A stretch of DNA of 10,410 bases from Spirochaetaceae bacterium (GTDB taxonomy: Bacteria; Spirochaetota; Spirochaetia; Treponematales; Rectinemataceae), in the NCBI GenBank assembly GCA_016794765.1, contig JAEUJG010000163.1, positions 1 through 10,410 on the forward strand, written 5' to 3'. Position 1 is the stretch's first letter. Each line of letters begins with the position of its first letter. The notes beneath the pieces are model-generated. The model worked only from the letters and a program-made list of their open reading frames with translations, did no database searches and was not told the origin of the DNA. A program made the position numbers and the translations under genes. Shown one piece after another: positions 1-5,615 of this stretch.

Positions 1-52
1 GATGGGTCGCGGCCCCTCCCGGGCGGCCTCGATCAGCTGATTGTCTCCGGAC

Positions 53-1252
53 TCACTTCCACTTCGGGAAGGGATAGACCGGGGTGGAGGTCTTGGCCTC
101 GAGCGGCCAGATGACTTCCTGGCGGCCGTTCTGCCACTGCAGGATCTTCTGGCGCTTGATGCCCTGGTGGGCGATTACGTTGGACTTGGTGAAGGTGATC
201 ACCTCGCCGAGCGGGGAATCGTACTTCGTCGCCTCGAGGGCCTTGATGAGGGCGGCCGTGTCGGTGCCGCCCGCCGCCTTGATGGCGTCGGCGAGGATGT
301 AGATCGCGGAGTAGGAGAGCGGCGCGAAGTAGGTCTGGGGCTCTTCCTTGAACTTCTTGACGAAGCCGTCGTAGAACTTCTTGCTCGCCTTGTTGGTGTC
401 GTTCATCGCGGGAGCCCACATGCCGTAGAGCATGACGTTGGCGGAGAGCTTGGAGGTGCCGAAGCCGATCGGCCATCCGGGGGGCGCCCCGAGGTAGATG
501 CCGGGGCTGAACTTCATCGCCTTGGCCTGCTCGAGCATGGGGAGGGCGTCGGCGTCGTAGCCGGCCCAGAGGTAGAGGTCGGGCTTGAAGTCCTTGGCCG
601 CCTCGAGGACCGCCGCGTAGTCGCCGCCGCCGAGGGCCGCGCTCTTGAAGGGCGCGCCGTCGATGACGTAGCGGCCGCTCTCGCCGAAGAGCTTCTTGGT
701 CGCGTCCCAGGAGGCCTTGCCGAAGGCGCCCTCCTCGTAGGCGAGGAAGATCTTCTTGATCTTGACGTTCTTGTAGGTCGCCTGGATCGCGTCCCAGCCC
801 TCGGCGTAGGAGGCGCCCTGGTTGTAGTCCCAGGGGTGGAGGTGGAAGTACCAGTTGGCGTCGGCGCCGAGGGCGTTCTCCACCGTGTAGCTGGCCGCGC
901 CGGTGGACATGACGACCTTGCCGTACTTCTTGAAGGCCGGGATCTTGCCGAGCTCCGCGCCGGAGCCCATGCCGCCCACGAGGACGTCGACGTTGTCCAC
1001 GGTGACGAGCTTCTCGACGGCCGCGGCGGCCTTGTCGGCCTTGAGCTCGTCGTCCACGACGACCAGCTCGAGCTGCTTGCCGAGGACGCCGCCCGCGGCG
1101 TTGATCTCCGCGACGGCGAGCTGGGCGGCCATGCTGCCCTGCTTGCCGGTGATGTCGGAGAGCGGCCAGATCCCGCCGATCTTGATGGTGCCCTGGGCGA
1201 AGGCCGAGGCCGCGACGAGGAGCGCCGCGACGATGGCAAAGGCTTTCTTCAT
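53..1252 (-). CDS. LivK-type ABC transporter substrate-binding protein (Peripla_BP_6 family)
   Basis: 399-residue exported binding protein of the branched-chain amino acid (LIV) type, which delivers a small solute to an inner-membrane ABC permease. Seen: a signal peptide at residues 1-19 (MKK start, hydrophobic AIVAALLVAASA core, A-F-A cleavage site before QG) with no lipobox cysteine, then the family start 'IKIGGIWPLSDITGK', 'AVAEINAAGGVLGK' and 'LVVVDDELKADKAAAAVEKL'. The ATG at 1252 is chosen because AAGGAGG lies 7 bases upstream (1260-1266) and the signal peptide begins there; the open frame extends upstream but that part is arginine/serine-rich shadow. It is the third gene of a leftward operon after KASIII-A and the SDR. 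No permease or ATPase is in the window; they would be expected past the left edge. The family binds amino acids, amides, urea, aromatics and other carboxylates, so the ligand cannot be named. The neighbours suggest a small organic acid (inference). Confidence 0.93.
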   Translation of the reverse strand: MKKAFAIVAALLVAASAFAQGTIKIGGIWPLSDITGKQGSMAAQLAVAEINAAGGVLGKQLELVVVDDELKADKAAAAVEKLVTVDNVDVLVGGMGSGAELGKIPAFKKYGKVVMSTGAASYTVENALGADANWYFHLHPWDYNQGASYAEGWDAIQATYKNVKIKKIFLAYEEGAFGKASWDATKKLFGESGRYVIDGAPFKSAALGGGDYAAVLEAAKDFKPDLYLWAGYDADALPMLEQAKAMKFSPGIYLGAPPGWPIGFGTSKLSANVMLYGMWAPAMNDTNKASKKFYDGFVKKFKEEPQTYFAPLSYSAIYILADAIKAAGGTDTAALIKALEATKYDSPLGEVITFTKSNVIAHQGIKRQKILQWQNGRQEVIWPLEAKTSTPVYPFPKWK

Positions 1253-1266
1253 GAACCTGCCTCCTT

Positions 1267-1286
1267 GGGGGAAGGCTTCTTCCCCC
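1267..1286 (-). repeat. Intercistronic hairpin just upstream of the substrate-binding protein RBS
   Basis: A perfect 8-bp stem (GGGGGAAG / CTTCCCCC) closes a 4-base loop in the 109-base gap between the SDR and the binding-protein gene. Its last base touches the AAGGAGG ribosome binding site at 1260-1266. There is no T-run after it, so a simple intrinsic terminator is unlikely. Hairpins at this position often protect or process mRNA so that a binding protein is made in excess over other operon products; that role here is inferred. Confidence 0.7.
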
Positions 1287-1290
1287 GGAT

Positions 1291-1300
1291 TCGATATCGA
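1291..1300. repeat. 10-bp perfect palindrome TCGATATCGA
   Basis: Self-complementary 10-mer in the SDR to binding-protein gap, 4 bases from the hairpin. It could be a protein site or chance; the rest of the 109-base gap shows no convincing promoter. Confidence 0.35.
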
Positions 1301-1361
1301 TCCGCGTCCGTCGTCCCCGCGAAGGAGGAAGCCCCGGCCGCGCCGTTCCCGATGCGAGAGA

Positions 1362-2099
1362 CTAGAGTACGAGGCCCCCGTCGACGCGGATGACCTGGCC
1401 CGTGATGAAGGCCGAATCCTCCGAGGAGAGGAAGAGCACCGCGTTGGCGATGTCCTGGATCTCGGCCAGGCGGCCGAGGGGCGTGCGCGCGATGAAGGGC
1501 TCAAGCACCTTCTCCGGCACGGTGGCGATCATCGGCGTGCGGGTATAGCCCGGGGACACGCAGTTCGCGCGGACCTTGGCGCCCTTGCGCGCGAACTCCT
1601 TGGCCCAGCCCTTGGTCATCGCGACCACGGCGCCCTTCGTGGCGGCGTAGTTGGTCTGGCCGATGTTGCCGTCGAGCCCGACGATGCTGGAGATGGAGAC
1701 GATGGAGCCGGAGCCGCCCTCCATCATGATCGGCGCGACGGCGCGGGTCATGATGAAGACGCCCTTCAGGTTGACGTCGATGACGGCGTCCCATTCGGCG
1801 TCGCCCATCTTCTGGATGAGGGCGTCGCGCGTGATGCCCGCGTTGTTGACGAGGACGTCGATGCGGCCGTGCTCGGCCTTGATGCGCTCCACGAGGGCGG
1901 CGACGGCCGCCGCGTCGGTCACGTTGACCACCGCGCCCTTGATGGCGGGGTGGGCCGCCTCGAGGGACGGGAAATCCGCGTCGTTGACGTCCAGCGCCCA
2001 GACGCGCGCCGCGCCCTCCCGGGCGAAGGTCTCCGCGATGCCGCGGCCGATGCCGCGCGCGCCGCCGGTGACGACGCACACCTTGTCTTTCATTCGCAT
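1362..2099 (-). CDS. FabG-like short-chain dehydrogenase/reductase (3-oxoacyl / 3-hydroxyacyl oxidoreductase)
   Basis: 245-residue classical SDR interconverting a 3-hydroxy and a 3-oxo acid or thioester with NAD(P)H. Seen: cofactor motif TGGARGIG at 11-18, NNAG at 85-88, catalytic Asn110, Ser138, Tyr151 and Lys155 (S-x12-Y-x3-K, the same spacing and numbers as E. coli FabG), PG at 184-185 and the C-terminal VDGG. Length is normal for FabG. The start at 2099 is favoured over the Met two codons later because GGAGG (2107-2111) sits 7 bases upstream. It follows KASIII-A by 22 bases and precedes the transporter binding protein, so it is unlikely to be the housekeeping fabG, which normally sits with acpP/fabF/fabD. 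A 3-hydroxybutyrate-type dehydrogenase or an acetoacetyl-CoA reductase are both possible. Family is certain, substrate unknown. Confidence 0.93.
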   Translation of the reverse strand: MRMKDKVCVVTGGARGIGRGIAETFAREGAARVWALDVNDADFPSLEAAHPAIKGAVVNVTDAAAVAALVERIKAEHGRIDVLVNNAGITRDALIQKMGDAEWDAVIDVNLKGVFIMTRAVAPIMMEGGSGSIVSISSIVGLDGNIGQTNYAATKGAVVAMTKGWAKEFARKGAKVRANCVSPGYTRTPMIATVPEKVLEPFIARTPLGRLAEIQDIANAVLFLSSEDSAFITGQVIRVDGGLVL

Positions 2100-2121
2100 G
2101 GCATATCCTCCGTACTTGGTC

Positions 2122-3147
2122 TCATTCGGCGCAGGGGCCCCACCGGATCACGGTGGAGGCCCAGACGAAGCCGAGCCCGGCGCCGACGAAGACGACGTTG
2201 TCGCCGTCGCGCACCTTGCCGGCCGCGAGGCCGAGCTCGAGCGAAAGCACCTGGTCGTTCTGGCCGATGTGGCCGTAGTCCTCGAGGTAGGTCGTGCGCT
2301 CGGGCCCGAGGCCGAGCTCGGCCAGGACGGCCTCGTGGGCGCTGCGCTTGAAGTGCAGGATCGCGAGGTAGTCGATGCCGCCGCGGGGCGCGGAGGCGGG
2401 AATGCCGCTCCTCGCCACGGCCTCGCGGATCACCGCGTAGAAGTTGGGCATCGTCACCTCGCCGAGCTTGCCCTTGAAGGCGCCCTCGTCGGGCACGGTG
2501 AAATGCGCGCGCTCGAGGTCGCCGTCCCGGGGCGGCCAGGCCTTGGTGCCGAGGGTCGGCACGACGCACATCTCGGAGAGGGAGCCGTCGCCCCGGAAGG
2601 CGGAGGCGAGGACGGCGTTCCTGCCGGCGTTCTTCCGGAGGACGAGGGCCGAGCCGCCGGAGCCGATGTCGAGCATGAAGCGCGTCGCGGGCTCCGCGGG
2701 ATCGATGAGGTCGTTGTTCCGGTAGCCGGAGACGAGGAGGACGGTGCGGAGATCCTCGCGGGCGAGCATGAGGGACTTGGCCACCTCGAGGGCGGTCATC
2801 ATGGAGCCGCACATGGCCTCCATGTCGAAGCTCCAGGCCCGTTTCGCGCCGAGCCGCTCGGACACGTAGAGGCCGGCGAGCCAGCAGGGATAGTCCTTGT
2901 GCTGGGCGCCGCACCAGATGACGAGATCGATCTCCTCGGGCGCGATGCCCGCGACCGCGACGGCCTTCCGGGCGGCCTCGAGGCCCATGAGCCCGGTGCT
3001 TTCGGCGGCCGAGGCGACGGGCTTGCGGTTCACGCCCATCTTCTTGGCGATCACTTCTTCGGGAACGCCGGAGGCGGCGGAAAGCTCGGCGGCGGATGTG
3101 AAATGTTCGGGAAGCCAGGTTCCGAGGCCGATGATCCCGACGTGCAT
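2122..3147 (-). CDS. KASIII/FabH-fold condensing enzyme 'A' with a Cys-His-His active site
   Basis: 341-residue thiolase-superfamily protein of the 3-oxoacyl-ACP synthase III type, which makes or transfers acyl groups through a cysteine thioester. Seen: N-terminal MHVGIIGLGTWLPE, nucleophile region DMEAMCGSM with Cys113, LHFKRSAHE with His265 where FabH has its HQAN histidine, and YGHIGQND with His293 where FabH has the Asn of GNTSAAS. The C-terminal glycine-rich VGAGLGFVWAS is normal for the fold. The start at 3147 is set by GGAGG (3153-3157) 5 bases upstream and by the family N-terminus; a longer frame back to 3198 would run through the promoter. First gene of the leftward operon with the SDR and the transporter protein. 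The Cys-His-His set resembles KAS I/II chemistry, but the fold motifs are KASIII. Substrate unknown; a secondary-metabolism or catabolic acyltransferase is likelier than fatty-acid initiation. Confidence 0.9.
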   Translation of the reverse strand: MHVGIIGLGTWLPEHFTSAAELSAASGVPEEVIAKKMGVNRKPVASAAESTGLMGLEAARKAVAVAGIAPEEIDLVIWCGAQHKDYPCWLAGLYVSERLGAKRAWSFDMEAMCGSMMTALEVAKSLMLAREDLRTVLLVSGYRNNDLIDPAEPATRFMLDIGSGGSALVLRKNAGRNAVLASAFRGDGSLSEMCVVPTLGTKAWPPRDGDLERAHFTVPDEGAFKGKLGEVTMPNFYAVIREAVARSGIPASAPRGGIDYLAILHFKRSAHEAVLAELGLGPERTTYLEDYGHIGQNDQVLSLELGLAAGKVRDGDNVVFVGAGLGFVWASTVIRWGPCAE

Positions 3148-3185
3148 GGAAACCTCCGCGTGAAATATGAATCGACTCTCATTCT

Positions 3186-3214
3186 TATCTAATGCCATTT
3201 GGCGGAACCGTCAA
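3186..3214 (-). promoter_or_regulatory. Candidate sigma70-type promoter for the leftward KASIII-A/SDR/SBP operon
   Basis: On the minus strand TTGACG (3209-3214, five of six consensus bases) is followed after 17 bases by TAGATA (3186-3191, three of six). Transcription would begin near 3179, giving a leader of about 32 bases before the ATG at 3147. The -35 is strong and the -10 weak, so activation or tight control is plausible. Confidence 0.5.
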
Positions 3215-3220
3215 GCCGAA

Positions 3221-3236
3221 AAAAGTAATTTCTTTT
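3221..3236. promoter_or_regulatory. Possible operator: AAAAG-N6-CTTTT inverted repeat
   Basis: Five-base inverted arms separated by six bases, directly upstream of the leftward -35. The geometry is the same as the CTTCT-N6-AGAAG pair 50 bases away. Low information content because the region is A/T-rich. Confidence 0.25.
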
Positions 3237-3268
3237 GGATCGAATAACCGGAAAACAGGATTTTTAAT

Positions 3269-3297
3269 CACTTCTACAATAAGAAGCAACACTTCTT
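3269..3297. promoter_or_regulatory. Candidate TetR operator cluster: alternating CTTCT / AGAAG half-sites
   Basis: Three half-sites in a row: CTTCT (3271-3275), N6, AGAAG (3282-3286), N5, CTTCT (3292-3296). The right pair extends to AAGAAG-N5-CTTCTT (3281-3297). The two outer sites are also a direct repeat CACTTCT starting at 3269 and 3290, 21 bases apart, i.e. two helical turns. It lies between the divergent promoters and is the most structured element in this control region, so it is the best candidate binding site for the adjacent double TetR regulator (inference). Confidence 0.4.
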
Positions 3298-3327
3298 GTC
3301 GCCTGGGCCGGTTTTTTCAAATTGTCA

Positions 3328-3356
3328 TTGCAGGATTTTCAGACTCCAGATATACT
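3328..3356 (+). promoter_or_regulatory. Candidate promoter for the rightward TetR-TetR / KASIII-B / CoA-transferase operon
   Basis: TTGCAG (3328-3333) and TATACT (3351-3356, five of six consensus bases) are separated by 17 bases. Transcription would begin around 3363, some 36 bases before the ATG at 3399. The -35 is poor. A better-looking TTGTCA at 3322 gives a 23-base spacer and is not preferred. Confidence 0.45.
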
Positions 3357-3398
3357 CGATTACATATTCCGATTCACCTCTCACCGCAGGAGCCGCGA

Positions 3399-4568
3399 AT
3401 GTCCAAGGCTGACCGATCGGGCCTTCCCACCGAAGAGCAACTTCTCGACGCAGCCGTCGGCCTCTTCGCGCAAAAATGGTACGGCACCGTTTCCGTCGCC
3501 GAGATCTGCCGCAGCGCCGGTCTTTCGAACGGGGTCTTCTACCGCTACTTCGAAAACAAGGAAGTCCTGTTCAAGCGCATCCTCGAGCGCGTCCTCGAGC
3601 TCCTCAAGACCGCCGTGGAAGGCGCCTCGGGAGCCGGCCCGAAGGAGCGGCTCGAGGACCTCGAGGAGCGGGTCCTGCGCTTCTCCGCCGAGCATCCCGA
3701 CCTCGTATCCGTGTTCCGCGAGGGCCAATACCGCTACTTCGACTACGAGCGCCGCCTCGTCGCCCTCTACCTCCGCGCCCTCGGCCAGGCCCTTGGCCGC
3801 GGAGTCGAGCTCGCCGAATACCTCTTCGCCCTCGGGGGCCTGCGCTTCTGCGCCACCCAGCGTGTCTACAACGGCGCGGCCATCGATCCCGCCTCCATCC
3901 TCGCCATCGTCGAGAAAGGCCTCTTCCGCGGCATGGATTTCGACCCCGAGCTCGTCTTCGGCGGCACGGCCACCCCCCTGCCCCTCCCCCTCGACCAGGA
4001 CGCCAGGGCGCGACTCCTCAAGTCGGGCAAGCGCCTCTTCGGCGAAAAGGGCTACTACGAGACGAACATCCACGACGTGACGGGCGCCGCCGGCCTTTCC
4101 GTGGGCGCTTTCTACACCTACTTCGCGTCGAAGGAAGTCTTCTACGCGGAGATCATCGAGATGGTGGGCAAGCAGGTCCGCGGCTTCATCGCCCGGAACC
4201 TCGCCCCGGCCGCCGGCCCGAAGCCTCTCAACCGCCTCGAGCGCGAGCTCCGCGGCCTCTGGCTCTGGCTCGTCTACCTGTCCATCGACAAGGACTGCTA
4301 CGCGATCGTGCGCGAGGCGGAATTCGTCCTGCCGGACGCCGTGCGCGACTATTACGGCCGCTTCGTCGCGGGCTACCGCAAGAATCCCGAGGGCAACGCC
4401 GCGCCCGGCTCGGGCATCGACGACGGCACGGCGATCGAGTTCCTCCTCGGCGTCGCCCACTACGCGGGCATCGAGGTCGCCTTCGACGAGTCGCCCGTCA
4501 ACGCGCGCGCCGTCGTCGAGGCCATCGGCCGCTACCTCGGGCGCGGCTTCTCCGAATACCTTTCCTAG
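3399..4568 (+). CDS. Tandem-fused double TetR/AcrR family transcriptional regulator
   Basis: 389-residue regulator, twice the normal TetR length (about 190-220). Seen: two complete TetR_N helix-turn-helix domains, residues about 13-60 (core VAEICRSAGLSNGVFYRYFENK) split as VSVAEICRSAGLSNG and VFYRYFENKEVLF, and about 203-250 (IHDVTGAAGLSVG then AFYTYFASKEVFY). The ligand-binding halves also repeat: FREGQY at 106-111 against VREAEF at 304-309, and EYLFALGG at 140-147 against IEFLLGVA at 346-353. One polypeptide therefore can act as a covalent TetR pseudodimer. ATG 3399 is chosen because AGGAG (3388-3392) is 6 bases upstream; the frame extends left into the promoter. It is first in the rightward operon and divergent from KASIII-A, the classic place for a local repressor. 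The effector is probably an acyl-CoA or acid of the pathway (inference). Confidence 0.92.
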   Translation: MSKADRSGLPTEEQLLDAAVGLFAQKWYGTVSVAEICRSAGLSNGVFYRYFENKEVLFKRILERVLELLKTAVEGASGAGPKERLEDLEERVLRFSAEHPDLVSVFREGQYRYFDYERRLVALYLRALGQALGRGVELAEYLFALGGLRFCATQRVYNGAAIDPASILAIVEKGLFRGMDFDPELVFGGTATPLPLPLDQDARARLLKSGKRLFGEKGYYETNIHDVTGAAGLSVGAFYTYFASKEVFYAEIIEMVGKQVRGFIARNLAPAAGPKPLNRLERELRGLWLWLVYLSIDKDCYAIVREAEFVLPDAVRDYYGRFVAGYRKNPEGNAAPGSGIDDGTAIEFLLGVAHYAGIEVAFDESPVNARAVVEAIGRYLGRGFSEYLS

Positions 4569-4573
4569 GGAGG
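4569..4573 (+). promoter_or_regulatory. GGAGG ribosome binding site of KASIII-B, abutting the regulator stop codon
   Basis: GGAGG begins on the base after the TAG stop of the double TetR gene and lies 4 bases before the ATG at 4578. The 9-base gap between the genes implies one transcript and probable translational coupling. Confidence 0.8.
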
Positions 4574-4577
4574 AATC

Positions 4578-5588
4578 ATGGCCAAGGCCAGGATCGTCGG
4601 CACGGGCGGCTACGCGCCCGGGGAGCCGATCGGCAACGAGGAACTGAAGCGTCTCGCCCGCGTCGAATTCGACGCGGAAAAGCTCGAGGCGAAGATCGGC
4701 ATCAAGGCCCGGCACGTCGCCCGGCTCAGGGGCACGGGCGAAAGCACCGCCGACTTCGCGGAGAAGGCGGCGCGGGCCGCCCTGGCCGACGCGGGCGTCG
4801 GGGCGGAGGAGGTCGGCCTCTTCGTCGTCGCGACCGACACGCCCGAGTACATCTCGCCCGCGACCTCGATCCTCCTCCAGGGCCGCCTGCAGGGCGGCGA
4901 GGCCGAGTCCTTCGCCTTCGACGTGGGCGCCTCCTGCGCCAGCTTCGTGAGCGCCCTCGACGCGGCGGCGAGGATCCTCGCGACCGACGCCTCCAGGCGC
5001 TACGCCCTCGTCGTCGGCGTCTACGACATGCCCGCCTACGCGCGCGACGGGGACGCCTTCGCCTGGTCCATCTTCGCCGACGGAGCGGGCGCCGTCCTCC
5101 TCGAGCGCGTCGGCGAAGGGGAAGCGGCCGGCTACGTGGACGGCGTCTTCCGGGCGGACGGCACCCAATGGAACTACGTCGGCGTCTACGCGGGCGGCGC
5201 GCGGAAGCCCGTGACCCGGGAACTTCTCGACGCGGGCACCTACGGCCTCGAGCTCCTCCAGCGCTTGCCCGGCGACCGCAACGTGAAGCTCTGGCCGCCC
5301 CTCGTGCGGCGCCTCCTCGAGAAGGCCGGGGTCGGCCTCGGCGAGGTGGACCATTTCATCTTCACGCAAATCAACCGTTCCGTCATCGAGGAGGTCATGG
5401 GACTCCTCGGCCGGCCGATGTCCGACACGACCTGCGTCATGGACCGCTACGGCTACACGGGCTCCGCCTGCGTGCCGATGGCGCTGGACGCCGCCCGGCG
5501 CGAGGGCAGGGTCAAGGAGGGCGACCTCGTCGTCCTCGTCGCGTCGGGAGCCGGCTTCGCCGTCGGCGCGAACCTCGTTCGCCTATAA
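4578..5588 (+). CDS. KASIII/FabH-fold enzyme 'B' lacking the FabH His and Asn (Cys-Thr-Tyr)
   Basis: 336-residue KASIII-like protein of normal family length. Seen: N-terminal ARIVGTGGYAPGEPIGNEEL (FabH style), STADFAEKAARAAL, SPATSILLQGRL, then the nucleophile region DVGASCASFVSALD with Cys120 intact. Where FabH has HQAN the protein reads TQIN (263-266), so the histidine is Thr263. Where FabH has GNTSAASVP it reads GYTGSACVP (292-300), so the asparagine is Tyr293. The closing ASGAGFAVG loop is conserved. Loss of both decarboxylation residues with the cysteine kept argues against malonyl-ACP condensation and for acyl transfer, thiolytic cleavage or a partner role. It lies 9 bases after the regulator and 27 bases before the CoA-transferase. 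It is only distantly similar to KASIII-A. The pair could form a heterodimer, but this is inference. Substrate unknown. Confidence 0.9.
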   Translation: MAKARIVGTGGYAPGEPIGNEELKRLARVEFDAEKLEAKIGIKARHVARLRGTGESTADFAEKAARAALADAGVGAEEVGLFVVATDTPEYISPATSILLQGRLQGGEAESFAFDVGASCASFVSALDAAARILATDASRRYALVVGVYDMPAYARDGDAFAWSIFADGAGAVLLERVGEGEAAGYVDGVFRADGTQWNYVGVYAGGARKPVTRELLDAGTYGLELLQRLPGDRNVKLWPPLVRRLLEKAGVGLGEVDHFIFTQINRSVIEEVMGLLGRPMSDTTCVMDRYGYTGSACVPMALDAARREGRVKEGDLVVLVASGAGFAVGANLVRL

Positions 5589-5615
5589 GCATCGCACAAC
5601 GCCAAGGAGAGCGAC

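Noticed and set aside
1..52. Start of a further transporter gene at the left edge, suggested by GGGAGGGG on the minus strand
   Set aside because: No start codon at suitable spacing lies within the window; the ATCAGCTGAT palindrome at 32-41 is too short to interpret.
41..1393. 450-codon plus-strand open frame opposite the binding-protein gene
   Set aside because: Antisense shadow: biased Gly/Leu/Val/Glu composition and no family motif, while the minus strand encodes a clear LivK-type protein with signal peptide and RBS.
1253..1504. N-terminal extension of the binding protein to an upstream start at 1504
   Set aside because: It would overlap the SDR gene and place the signal peptide internally; the RBS sits before 1252.
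3148..3198. Longer KASIII-A starting at 3198
   Set aside because: It reads through the -10 region and the GGAGG site; MHVGIIGLG at 3147 is the normal family start.
3192..3398. 69-residue N-terminal extension of the double TetR protein
   Set aside because: No RBS at 3192, sequence unlike TetR, and it would cross the promoter and operator candidates.
3381..5369. 662-codon minus-strand open frame
   Set aside because: Acidic, low-complexity antisense shadow of the TetR and KASIII-B genes with no recognisable domain or RBS.
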